Positions 46,848 through 58,818 of a stretch of 64,000 bases of DNA are shown here, one piece after another. Within the stretch, counting starts at the first letter, position 1; each line of letters begins with the position of its first letter. The stretch is from Acanthosoma haemorrhoidale (lineage: Eukaryota; Arthropoda; Insecta; Hemiptera; Acanthosomatidae): the NCBI GenBank assembly GCA_930367205.1, contig OV884009.1, forward strand, positions 79,691,189 to 79,755,188, given 5' to 3'. A program made the translations under genes and the position numbers. The notes below the pieces were generated by a model. It ran no database searches. It had not been told where the DNA came from and saw only the letters and a program-made list of their open reading frames with translations.

Positions 46848-47125
46848 ACAATAGGTTATTTAGGCTTCCATCTCGACAAAAGGCTGAAATCACACACACT
46901 AGGCTGAAAAGACAAGAACTAAACAGACGCTTTGGACAACTGTACAGACTACATCTCTCAATAGAAAATAAATTACTAATCTACAAAGTTATACCTAAGC
47001 CAATCTGGAGATACGGAATAGAGCTATGGAGGACAGCAAAAAAGTCGAACATCAAGCATATCCAATCCTTTCAATCAAAAGTCCTGAGAACAGTAAATGC
47101 CTCTTATTATGCCAGCAACAAGGTT
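46848..47125 (+). mobile_element. LINE-A fragment, plus strand
   Basis: Starts with frames for GYLGFHLDKRLKSH, then, after stops, sequence nearly identical at DNA level to LINE-A from ACATCTCTCAATAGAAAATA to CCAGCAACAA. Truncated at both ends: it stops inside ORF2 and has no 3' UTR, so it was cut by a later rearrangement. Confidence 0.88.
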
Positions 47126-48000
47126 ACAAGTAATGCATTAAAATAAATTAATCTTAATGTGGTTGTGGAGGCGACGAATGGCGAAACACGTAGCTTTTGG
47201 ATTACTTGCTTGGACCATAAATCTGTCCAACAGTCTTAAGTGATCCCATTTGCAGAACTTAGAGCTTGTCTTGTTAGTTTATAAGAAACATCCTTAAACA
47301 ATATAAATTTGTTTTACTAAGTAATAATGCTGGGTAGTCACTAATATTTGCTGGAAGATTCTCTTGTGTTATGGTGCTTGTTATCGATAAGCTTTTTTCA
47401 ACAGACAGTTTATTACACCAGGTTATGAACAATGAACTTGACATCACGGCAGTGAAGTTTTTAATTTCTATACCAAATTTAAGTTTTCTATCCTCCTAAC
47501 TTTTGGAATGGAAGTGTGTAGTCTTCTCACTCTAGGAAAATTATTGAACAAAATGAGAACAATAATGAAAAATTACTTTTTTCAAATCCTCAATGATGAT
47601 ACTGACTTCAATTATAAAAGAGCTTACAAGCCACATATCCAAAGGGAAAGTACATGTTTCAATCGATTTTCCAGTCTAGTCTGTGTTTTTTTAAAGTACT
47701 ATAACTTTATGATACTGTAAGCTACTACTATAGACAGTTTCTCCATTCTTGTTCTAAGCGTCTGTGGCTCTCATTATCTGCCATTGTCCTAATTGTGTTT
47801 TCAGAAATTGACTAGGCTGATCAATTTCTATTCACTTTAGTTATTAGCCTCGCGTAAACTCTAAAAAATCTCCAGAGAAAAGCTAACTAGAAATATTTGC
47901 TTTTTACTGCATTATTTCAATCGAATATTTAACATATAACTATTAATATTAACTACTAGTAAATAACCTCACTGGTTTTATAATTATTATCGAATAATAG
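47126..48000. other. intergenic, no gene recognised
   Basis: One 16-base LINE-A 3' UTR word (AGCGTCTGTGGCTCTC) at about 47757 may be a displaced piece of the preceding LINE-A copy. Otherwise nothing recognised. Confidence 0.4.
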
Positions 48001-48002
48001 TT

Positions 48003-48068
48003 ACAGGACCGGGATTCGAACTTTCCTCCTAATCCATGGCCAGGTGTTTTCCCATCTGAGCTATCCAT
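48003..48068 (-). repeat. tRNA-like sequence, probable SINE head
   Basis: Minus strand has an A-box TAGCTCAGATGGG and a B-box AGTTCGAATCCC at tRNA spacing, plus an anticodon-like stem (CCTGG / TTAGG around a 7-base loop). The T-stem and acceptor stem do not pair well, so a tRNA-derived retroposon or tRNA pseudogene is likelier than a working tRNA. Confidence 0.55.
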
Positions 48069-48267
48069 ATCATACCATAACCACCATACACCATGGTGTA
48101 TATACACCATATAACGAACACCATATTGTCAATAGCAACCCCAAACCGGTTATTGTTGTTTTTTTAGCTGCTTACAATTCTTTAAAATTATTTTCAGTGA
48201 TCTAAATGGTTTTGCAACTAAAATGAAGTTGAACTGATTAAAATACAGAGCCATTTTATTTTAATCA

Positions 48268-48543
48268 TTTAAAAACTATTCAAGAATCATAAGTGCTGTA
48301 ACATATCTTTTGGGTTTCACGTCCAATTATTCACATTCTATGCCCTTTATCGCTTTTATATTCATTTCAAAAATACAATTCAGCTCACTAATAAATTAGG
48401 CACGGCCAGGGCAATTAAGTATGTTATTTAAAAATAACAAAACAAAAAAGTCACTAAGGATTTTTTTTTTAATTTACCAGCCGCAATAATACAAAAGTAC
48501 CAACATTTTGCTCGCTAACCTTCTTTATGTTATGTACAATATA
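48268..48543 (+). repeat. dispersed repeat, copy 2
   Basis: Diverged second copy of 44157-44480, shorter, with the same block order. Confidence 0.65.
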
Positions 48544-48959
48544 AAATGATTTTTGGGCCCAGAGGAAGGTTATTAAATCATTTTTTTAATTCTGGTGAAA
48601 AAACAACTCGGTATTTTCGACAAAAACTAAAAATTCGCTTTAGTTGATAAACACTCTTGATCGCTTAAACCTGCTTTCCAAAAAGTAAAAGGATGTGAAA
48701 TGCTAAAATAATGACACAAATAGCTTACTGAAACTGGTTTGGGACATATTAAGGATGTGACGTATATTTTGCTTGAACAACTTCATTTCTCGCAATATAT
48801 TCTTAATTATTTGTTCGTTAGTAAATTCTAAATTCGTTTTTTACGATCCCTTAACAATGTAAAACCGAATTATCTATTTTAAATAGCTTCTAAGTTGTGG
48901 ATTGAAAGATCTCAATCCCAAAAAAGTAATCAGCACAATATATGATATTTTGAATGATG

Positions 48960-49058
48960 CAAAACTTGATTTAGTTTTATAACTATGATTCATAAAGTGA
49001 GCCCATCACTTTTAAACATGTTTAGACAATCAATGTTATAAGTTTGTACATTGTACTT
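48960..49058 (+). repeat. inverted repeat, left arm (LINE-B-like 3' end)
   Basis: AAAACTTGATTTAG..GTGAGCCCATCACTTTTAAACATGTTTAGACAAT.. matches the reverse complement of 49139-49246 with few differences. The GTGAGCCCCATCAC word is also in the LINE-B tail near 34.3 kb, so the arms may be LINE-B 3' ends. Confidence 0.75.
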
Positions 49059-49113
49059 ATTGCCTAGCAAGGCAGATTGTAATTTTAGCACAATAAAGAA
49101 ATTGTTTTTATTT
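49045..49113 (+). mobile_element. LINE-A 3' tail fragment
   Basis: TACTTATTGCC..GGCAGATTGTAATTTTAGCACAATAAAG lies in the loop between the two inverted-repeat arms. Confidence 0.8.
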
Positions 49114-49138
49114 CGTTTACATTCCCTTTTGGAATAGG

Positions 49139-49246
49139 ATATACAATATACAAACTTATAACGTACATCATATTATATATTGTCTAAACATGTTTAAAAG
49201 TGATGGGGCTCACTTTATGAATCATAGATTTAAAACTAAATCAAGT
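49139..49246 (-). repeat. inverted repeat, right arm (LINE-B-like 3' end)
   Basis: Reverse complement of the left arm with a short extra AT stretch. Confidence 0.75.
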
Positions 49247-49989
49247 TTTGATGTGAAGGAAATAAAAACAAAATTTAATAATGTTTATATCAATAAATAA
49301 CTTTTATTAATCATGCGTTTGGTGCTACGTTTCGGACTGATAGTTCATCCTCATATATTGCGTCATTCAAAATTTGAAGAAAAAAAAATTAAATCAGTTA
49401 TTAAAATATTTCCTGACCAAGAAACCGTCATGTCAGTCTACATGATTTTTGTTTCTCAGTCTGAATGCGTATCGGTCTAATAATTTTTGTCACCGACTGA
49501 ATTTATAATACTGAAATTATAGAATTGACCCTACACTAGTGTACTCAAATTGTTTAAAATTACAAAGTGATCGCTTTTTATAAAATCCATTTACGCCGAT
49601 TCATTTGGACTATGATATACTTTAATTTGTCTGTAATTTCAGCGATGTGGTAACACGATGACAAGCAATGAGAAACGGTAGATTTGCAATCGGCGATTAC
49701 AGCGTGATCGGCTTTGTTGCAGCTTAAGGAATAATCTCTCGTTGAGGATCTTACAGGTTAGAGTAAATATGCAATTCACTCTGCACAGTTCCCATGCCTG
49801 CTTTCAAATCAAACATTCCTTACACTCAGTGCTACGCAGCTGTATTCTCATCAAGCTGCTTACTTGAACAGATTTTGACGTAATCCGCTACTACCCACTT
49901 AACCAGCGGTCTCGATCTCAAATCAAGTCAGTCAGAATTTATACCTGTTTGTCGCAAATTTTATGCCACGTTTTAGGGATTGAGATCGA
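49247..49989. other. intergenic, no gene recognised
   Basis: Nothing recognised beyond the retroelement-like word GCTACGTTTCGGACTG near 49327. Confidence 0.4.
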
Positions 49990-50112
49990 ATTAAAAATCT
50001 TTATTGTGATAAAATTACAATCTACCTTATAGGGCTATAAGTAATTGTGATCGATGTTTACAATTCTTCATTCATACAATAATTACAAACAGCCCAGAGA
50101 CCTCCCAAATCC
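49990..50112 (-). mobile_element. LINE-A 3' end fragment, minus strand
   Basis: Reversed tail: TTTATTGTGATAAAATTACAATCT.., then CATTCATACAATAATTAC and ACAGCCCAGAG. A C-rich stretch follows. Confidence 0.85.
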
Positions 50113-51704
50113 TCGACCTCCCCCCCCCCCCAAATCCACATCCCCAGACCACCCAAATCCCAGACCTCCCATGGGAAAGAAGAGGGATGTTTTTGGACTA
50201 TAATGATTAGGACACAGGCTATTACAGACTCTAGCAGTAGCAAAAATATTTTTTTAAATTATAATTTATTTATAAACAGGTTTCTAACGTTCTATTGGCG
50301 CATGTTTTTTATGTTCCCAAAATAAATAGCACTTTGACAAATCAAACTCCGAAAACGGTTTACCAGCCAACATTTCTTAACTTTATATGTGTATCGTTCT
50401 CAACAATTCCTGTTTTCGACTGATAAATAAAGGGGGTATACTTTCAGCAATGAAGTTTATCGCAGCGTTCGGAAAGTGGGTTTAGTGAAGTTTGAAAAAT
50501 ATTGACGGGGTGAAGTGAAAGATAGATCACGATAGATAGGGGATCAAGATGGATCACTAAGAGCTTTGTGAAAATAAAAAGAAAAGTATATGAAATAATA
50601 TAGTAAAAAAAAAAAAACTCACCCAAGTAAGACAGTTTCCTTCTTCCTAGCCGAAGTCCATTTTATTTTGACACGCGTCGTTGATTGGTTAAAAAATCTA
50701 AGCTTGCCTTGCATACCTCAACCCTAACCTAGCAAAAAATAACAAAATCATTTAAAGCAATGTGTTGCTTGTTAAACTTAACAATCTAAATAATATAACA
50801 ACAATTTAAATATAATTTAAAATAAAGTATAATTTAAACGATGAGCGTTTGGCCTACTATTTTAGTACATTTAAAGTACTTTTGTTCAGATAAGCCAGTT
50901 TATTAATGAATTTCCTTCAATACGGTACAAACTCACGGTTTTTTCCCCTACTTGAACAATTACCAGATGAAATCTACCCCGATTTTTTGAGCTCTAGGTA
51001 TCTCAAAACTGATATACATCTCGAAAACACTCAATCACGAAACATCTCTAACACTGGTAAAATAATGGAAAGCAATTAAACGTAATTCATTATCTATTTT
51101 TATTATAATAGGTGTCGTGGGATGGTCTTAGAAATTTTTCATCCATGAAACGTCACAGTTGAGTTGAGTGATAAACCTTTGCTGTCGGCCTAGTCGGTGG
51201 GCAGTTTAATTTGTATATGATTATTGATCTGACTCATAGAAGGTGCACTATGTTCAGGAGAAGAGGTACAGGCTAGTTTACGAGGTCTTGGAATGATTAC
51301 GAGTTCACACTAGGCATCCGAGGGAATGCGAAAACCGTCCGTTGTCGTTTAAAGTTGAAGATAATTAAATTGTCTACAACATTTGTATACGAATATTGTT
51401 TGTACAACTAGTATGTTAAGAGTTACGCGGCATCAAATTATTGTTCAGTTTTTCATTTATATATTCTCAATGTTATGTTGTCCAGGCAAATACCTTAAAT
51501 AAAAGTTGTAGAAACTTAAATTTCCTACAAGTTTTATACAACAAATTATAGCCTAGAACTAAACAACGGGGCTATGCTGCTCTGAAGGGCTATGAAGTGG
51601 ACATTTATGCTAATTTTAGTAGAGTTAGGGGTGAAAGTAAAAAAAAAAGCAACTTTAATGAGAAATAAAACGCACAGTGCGCAGATATAATAATTTTAAA
51701 TTTA
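50113..51704. other. intergenic, no gene recognised
   Basis: C-rich microsatellite-like patch at 50119-50165 (CCCAAATCC repeats), otherwise AT-rich with nothing recognised. Confidence 0.4.
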
Positions 51705-51805
51705 AACAATTATTGTGATAAAATTACAATCTGCCTTATTGGGCAATAAGTAATTGTGATAAATGTTCTCATTCATGCCATATTTACAATTTTTCATTCA
51801 CTATT
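51705..51805 (-). mobile_element. LINE-A 3' tail fragment, minus strand
   Basis: ATTGTGATAAAATTACAATCTGCCTTATTGGGCAATAAG.. reversed tail, extending about 100 bases before homology is lost. Confidence 0.85.
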
Positions 51806-52589
51806 ATAATTATAGTATTATAAAATACACCGGAAATATCCAGAATATTAATATTCAAGCTGTTATGAACTGAAATTAATTGATATAACACGGTCCTTAT
51901 ATTTTGCAAACTCAAATACCTTTGGCACCGGCCTTAAAAATGTTTCGGCATATTACCACTAACAGACTCCCTTTGTAAATTATCTGGGAAAATCCCACAA
52001 ACATTTTTTGTCTTTGATCTTAGAAAACTCAATACTGTATCAGTTGACATGCTTTAAATTAAAGTTAAGGAGTTTTCAAATTACGACCTAAAACATTCCA
52101 GAAAATCACGATACCACTTAGGTTTCCGCTAGTTTAGCAATGTGACTCAAATTTTAAGAACATTACGTATGTTTGAGTTGCTAGCCAAACAAAGGATTTA
52201 GAGAAGTATTTTTCACTGCTTTATTCTTTCAAGTAACTAAGGCATTTTAACCAACAAAATGGCAGAACCCAATATATTTCATGAATAATTTTAAAAAATG
52301 TCCATACTATATAATTTCAGGTAAGCAATTGAAATTTCCCTGCAAAAATAAAATCTTGTTTCCAAATTGATTGACATGTTTATTTCTCAAATTTCAACCT
52401 TTGAATGACTTTTTTGGGGGATGGATTCTGTAGCACCACATTTTAAGTCCATATATCATATTATGGATCTGTTGTCCCAGCTATTCTTCCTCAGCGTTTT
52501 CATTACTGGGTTAGAGGAAATGTCCGATCTGATTGGATCACATGGAGTGGTGAATATTGAGCTTTCATAACCATTCCAATAGGACTTAT
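51806..52589. other. intergenic, no gene recognised
   Basis: AT-rich, nothing recognised. Confidence 0.4.
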
Positions 52590-52825
52590 CGAGAGGGACA
52601 CACCCTGACTCCCTAAGACTCCGCTTCCTCCTTCGGACGCGAGGGAGGTGACAACCATGTGAACTTGTGGGGCCTCTGGGCTGTATAAATAGTATGAATG
52701 AGCGAGTGAATGATGAATTGTAAATTTATATGAAAGAGATCATTAATCACAATTACTTATAGCCCAATCAGGCAGATTGTAATTTTATCATAATAAAGTT
52801 GTTGTTAAATTAAAAAAAAAAAAAA
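52590..52825 (+). mobile_element. LINE-A 3' UTR copy with A-tail, plus strand
   Basis: From about CTAAGACTCCGCTTCC through GGGCCTCTGGGCTGT and GAATGAGCGAGTGAATG to CAGATTGTAATTTTATCATAATAAAG, then an A-run at 52811-52824. Confidence 0.88.
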
Positions 52826-55800
52826 TATGGATCATTCATCACACGGAGAGATATTAATTTAATTTTAATAAAAATATTTTCAAAGTAACTAACAGTTCTA
52901 ATAACACAATATTCAAAAGTTTTAATTGAAACATCCTAAAAATAAAATCAAGTTAAATAATTTATGGTTTAAATGATTTATTTAAGTCACCAGTGTGCCC
53001 CCATCACCAATATCTAATTAAGTTTTCAGAACGTGACATCATCAATGGTTCCATGAATTTGATCAGTTTGAAATCGACTAAGTAATAAATACATTTTGAA
53101 GTGTCTCTTTAACGTCCGGAAAAACAATTCATCAATGGTTCGTAGCTTTCATCCCGGGAACGAAAATAATCATGTTTCTTAACAATAACTATTTTTGAAA
53201 ACTTGCTTGCAGTCTTTTTGTTTTTTTAATTCCCATAAGTGCTTTAGGGAAACATCTTTATGATATTATTCAATATGGGGGGTGGTTATTTCCATTGTCT
53301 TGGGGAATATTTGTGACGATCCCACTCCGATAAAGTTTACTTAAAGGCGATTGAATATCAAGGGGGAATCCGGAATGGTTACAATAATAAAATTCTGAGA
53401 ACTATTTATCTCATTATCATTTAACAATATGTATGTATATATACTCTTTTTTATAACCATCATCTTGGTAACATACTAAGCACTCAGAGGTGGTTCTTAT
53501 TTGAAAGAATATGAATGAAACTTTATTCTAAGCGTACAATTTTCCTTCAGAAGTCACCTACGCCTTGGTTCTAGCACTAACATGTCAGTGAAAAAAAATA
53601 AAAAATGCGAAAGATGTAACAATGGAAAACCCAATTGTAAATATTAAATAAGTGAATGAAATGTACCAAAGCACATGCATATATACATACAAATACACAT
53701 GTGTAGGTCAGAAAAGGTTTTCCAAAGTCGTCGCAGTATTTTGTACATAGGACCAAGCTACGTCATTATTAGCTGAACGGCGCATTCCTCCTCATGAAGC
53801 TAAGTGGTCTTGGTCAAATCCTCGTTATTGTCTAACATCAGGTTTTAAAACTTTCATCACTTTAGCTGACATCAGAATTCTGAATAAATACTTAAAAACA
53901 GAAGAATAAATACTGGTGTCATATCCTATTATGAAATGGAAGAAAGGTATTACAATTTGAATGACAAGGAACACCTTTTGAATTGTTTTCACGTGTTTCT
54001 TAAAAGTTTCTTTTAAAATTTTTGAAAAACAGATGTGCTACAAATAGAAAATTATCATATTGGATATTTTAATCTCTGGAATTGTGTAATAAGTGTTTTG
54101 ATTGTTATATAACTGGCTGACGCAGTTGCATCTAGTTTAATTTGGTCCAATTTGTTATTGATATTAGTTCAAACAGTTTATTCTTGTTACAAAAACATGT
54201 TAGTGTTGACTTTTTCCTGGGGGGGAGGGGGGAATCCTTATGGGAAATTTGATTGCTGTAACATAAAAGAGCCGATGAAATCACAAAAACAAATTGATAT
54301 CAGTACCTTTTTTTCTTATTGTTAATATTGTTACACTAGATAATTTATTTTTCATTCAAAGTTGTCAATTAGAGATTGAATAATCTGCTGTGTCCTAGAA
54401 ACTCAATGTAATTGAAGAGACCCTCTGCTATTTTAATTGATCGATTTCTTATTCTCGTGTTCACAAACGTTATTGTAACAAAATCATAGTCTGCATGTTT
54501 GTTTTATTATTTTTACGAATAGTCGGCACCTTAAGAAGGATTTTAAAAAGCGCATATGAGAAAATGATTTAGAAGGAACTAAAGCCATTACTTATGTATA
54601 TCACAACTGGCTAAAATATAGTTCTGAATAAAGCATATCGAAATTATTTATTCGTGTATCATAGCTATGACCAATATTTAATAAAAAAAAAAAAAAAAAC
54701 TAAATAATAAAAATATATTTGGCACCAGTCGTCTACCATTGAGGAAAAAAACATAAAAAACTGGGTTATGATATAATATGTGGGTATTATATATGGCCAT
54801 ACATACAAAAATCCTGCTACTCCAGGCTAGTTCAGGGAAGAAGGGCTGGGGGAAGTTATAAAGCATCAAACAGAGTAATTTGAAGAAATATTTACAATTT
54901 ATTAAAGTAGAGAAAAATATGTATACAAAGAAATAGCAAAATATATTTTAATAAGAAATAATTTATATGAAGATTGAACTATATACAAAAAGTAAAAATT
55001 AATAAAGAAAATAAATTGATACTTAATACTAATACATACAAATATGATCACAAATAAGGCATGCCAAAAATCTTAAAGATAAAATAAGGTAACAACATAA
55101 AAGATTAAGATAGTTCTGTAGAAAGATACTCAACATACTGCCTAGTTTATCTCTCTAGGTGAGCTACTGTGTCCCCAAGTGGAATTACTGCTTACTATCA
55201 AAACTACTGTAAGCAGCCTACAGTTGCTGTTCATCGTATCTTTAGGTATGCAATGTCATTTCACAAAGTAAACTTGGCCGATTTGACGTTAACTAGCAAG
55301 CACTTACATTGCAGCACGGTTGGTTATATAGTTTAACAAGTATGACATTCAGAACGTCAAAAATTAAATGTACATTTGTGCCATGGGACTGTTCTGGTAG
55401 GATGGGTGTCCTCTCATGTCCTGAGTGTAACTCTCTTACGGGCCTTCCACCATGCATGTATGAATGGTACATAAGTATGAATGAATTCTTACGTCCCAAT
55501 TAATAATTCTGTACAAAGAAATCGTAATTTTTCAAATAAAGATCTTAATAATAAATATGCATATGTATCTCAGCTGGCATGTTGTAAATAAGATTTTGAG
55601 CTTTCTCCGTAGTCTTCAGTAATAGAAACACTATCGAATATTTTTTTTTTGTTACGCATTGCTTCAGACGCCCGTTCAACTATTTGACACAAACGCATAT
55701 AGTAGATTGATTTGACACAGATACCACACTGAAGTGAACAACCGAGAGAAAAAGAAAGGGGGACATAGTGCTATTGTTTCTGCGGTAAATTTCTCATAAT

Positions 55801-56550
55801 GCACGGTGCATTACCGACTTAAACGTTTCTCCTTCGTTACAGCTAATCGTCATTTTAATAACCTATGAAATTTATTTAGTTATGATTTTAAAATTCCTTC
55901 GTTTAATTAATTAACATAATTATGTAAATTTAAAAATAGTAATCGTTCAATAGGTTTTGACTGTTGACAATTATTTAACTTCTTTGATAAATATTCAAAT
56001 TCAAATATATTTCAACAGTCGTACGATGTTTTGTTCCTTAATTCAACGTATATAACAAGTTGTTGGTCATATTTAGCTGTGCAATTTTATGTTTTTCTGT
56101 CGAAATGTTACAGCTAAAACACCGGCTTTAAATTGTGCTAGTTCGTTGTCTTCAACTTGAATTGTTTTAAAATCGATCAAAAGGAATATATGCCAATAAA
56201 ATAAGAAGCTTATTCGTAATTCCAGAAACAAAGGAAAGAAATACTAAGAAAGAAAATTAGTAGAAACTATGGCAGACCGGTAGCTTATTGAATAATTACG
56301 ATTGTCGGGGTTATAGAGCGTTAAATAATGTTTTCTTTAAAATGTCCTAAAATGCTATTTCTTGCCAACATTCCATTGAGATCCAATGCTCGTGACATAA
56401 TTGACTGAGTAAATAAAACCAAAAACTTACAACATAAATGTTCTTCTTCAACATTCCAGTCGATTGAATCAACTTTTTTTTACGCTTTTTATGTAATTCT
56501 GGTCATTATGTAATTCTGGCCTTTATGTAAGTCCTTTAATAAAAGGTGGG
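52826..56550. other. intergenic, no gene recognised
   Basis: AT-rich. Overlapping opposite-strand frames at 55293-55503 cannot both be real and neither is recognised. The stretch 54890-55260 has a minus-strand AATAAA and AT-rich composition compatible with a 3' UTR of an unseen minus-strand gene; this is speculative. Confidence 0.35.
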
Positions 56551-56551
56551 T

Positions 56552-56637
56552 TTTCGTTATCTGGAATAGAAGGGACCTCCCAACCTCTGGTATGCGAAAG
56601 CTCTACCTTTGAACTATCTTGAGTTCGTTCCCCGGCC
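56552..56637 (-). repeat. possible tRNA-derived SINE-like sequence
   Basis: Minus strand GATAGTTCAAAGGTAGAGC resembles a tRNA D-arm/A-box (GTTC..GAGC pairs), followed at tRNA spacing by GGTCCCTTCTATTCC in place of a B-box. Weak. Confidence 0.3.
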
Positions 56638-56644
56638 AAAACTT

Positions 56645-57770
56645 TTTTTAATTTGAATAATAAATACTTATTTTGTAATAGAGCTGCAGTAGAGATCCAC
56701 AAACTTTATGGGAGCCCCCCATAATTGGAATAAAAAAAAACTACCCTTCCATTATGAGCTGAACCTAATGAAAAAAAAATAGTTGCTTGGTCGAGAATTT
56801 CCACATCTTAACAAAATTTAACTATACATATATATTTAACACTTTCAGAAATTGGGGCTTGATTCTTGCATTATATTAGTACATAATTTAAATCGACATG
56901 GTCGTTAATGTTGAGGTGTTTGAGCAAATATGTGTGTTTATTTTCTGCACTTCTGACTAGTAAGCATTTTTCTACTATGATTATGGCTATTTACAAGTAA
57001 ATCCATAGAATAGTGTGCATGACATAATATATCAAATTGTATATACATAAACACTTAAATCTTAATTTTAACTATAGGTTATACAAAAATAATTTAGTTA
57101 AATAGTGTAATAATTTCTCATTTATTATACTTTATTCAAATAATCGCGATCAACCAGTTATTGCGAAGAATTTAATAAATTATAAGAATAAAAACATTAA
57201 TATTTAAAAATACGAATTATAAAATTAAATATAAACCACACAAAGGAGTAATAAGCCCGTTGTTTAAATTGAAACATGAATTGTAAGTTGAGCATATAAA
57301 TATTATGCATCGGATGCAAGGCATTATAGGTTATTATAGTATATTTTATCCAAAATACAATTTATACATTTTAGCGTTTAATTTTATCCATGTCAAAAAC
57401 ACAATTCGCATTTTCGGGTTGGTTATTTCAAAACCGTAATGTTATGAATGAACTCACATTACCATAAACCCTGAGTCGTGGGTGTTTGTTGATCATCGAG
57501 TTCTCAGCTCAACCTAGAAATATGAAATTTTACAAAGAGAATACATTTGAAGACTAATAAAACTTCAAGAAACATGATTTAATGGTATTAACTAATCAAC
57601 TTGATAATAAAACAAAGAATATTTTTCTATCATATGAATACATAAAAATATAGACTTGATGATTGATTCTATCTAATTAGTATTTTTTTCTTTTTAAACT
57701 ACAACAGTCATTAAAATTGAGGTTGGAAGAAGAGGAACAATACTTTGCATAGTAGACGATTCTAGATAGT
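56645..57770. other. intergenic, no gene recognised
   Basis: AT-rich, nothing recognised. Confidence 0.4.
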
Positions 57771-58345
57771 AAAATCTTTATTTGAATGAAATTACAATCT
57801 GCCCTAAAAGGGCAATAGATAATTTGCTCTTTCATTCAAACTATGCACTCATTCAGGGCGTGAGGTGAGAAAACTGTCCAGCGTCAGAACTTCTAGTGAC
57901 TAAATATTTACATAAGATCACGGGGTCACTTCCGCTTCTATCTCCCGTTGGGGTTGTACGGATGGGTCATACTCGAAAGTAATCTGACCAGAGATTTTGT
58001 ACGGTCTGATTATTTCTGATAGAACTTTAAGAATTTCGGGAAATATGTTCTTGGATAGTGGGAGTTTTAAGGGCATTATGGAGGGTTTGTGACATAAAAA
58101 GTTGCATTAGCTGATCCGCTTAGGGCTCTAGATTTGAAGGACTGGATGCGTTTGATGTTTGAGGGCTTTGCTGATTCCCATAGTTTCCACGTCCTTAAGT
58201 TCAGACTGCTTTTAATATGACTATTTTGTTTTCTAGTGTCTCTCCCCGCATCCAAGGTCGCACTGTGTCTGTTATGGAAAGAAGCTTTTTTTTGTGGGGG
58301 GGGGTTCCCAACCCAACCCAATGAAAATAAATTGATAAAAAGAAA
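57771..58345 (-). mobile_element. LINE-A-related copy, minus strand, diverged
   Basis: Reversed tail TCTTTATTTGAATGAAATTACAATCTGCC at the left, then a UTR, then frames for SNIKRIQSFKSRAL and NATFYV to the right. More diverged than the other copies and broken. Confidence 0.8.
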
Positions 58346-58818
58346 TCCTGTCATATTGAATAGGGCATCAAAATAATGATCACAACGTCCTCAATCATAA
58401 ATTATTTCAGGAATAGGGGTGATGTTTTGAATAGAATGTAGTTTTACTCGATTCATCCCAAAGTAAAAAATGCAATTAAATAAAAATAAATTATAAAATT
58501 TAAAGTCATGGCAAACCTTAATTGCCAGATTATTTATCAACTGTAGCTGTTCTTAAAGGATCGCAAAAATCCCTTATCCAGGATTATGCCGAATCACGCC
58601 TTTCAGATTAGGACACGGAATCTTATATATAATAAAGTATATGAAGACATTCTCATGTTCAGTGCTCAGTACCGCAAGTGTTGCAGTGAAGTGTTAATTG
58701 TACCATTTAGTAAAAAGTAAGTTTTTTTTTTTTTTTCCTGATTCTTTACATAAAGTCCTAAGTCTAAAGAGTATCGATTACGTATACAATTTTCATTTTA
58801 GGCGATTTGAGTGACTAC

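Noticed and set aside
55293..55503. Overlapping frames of 68 and 64 codons on opposite strands
   Set aside because: They are mirror images of the same low-stop stretch; neither shows a recognisable protein pattern.
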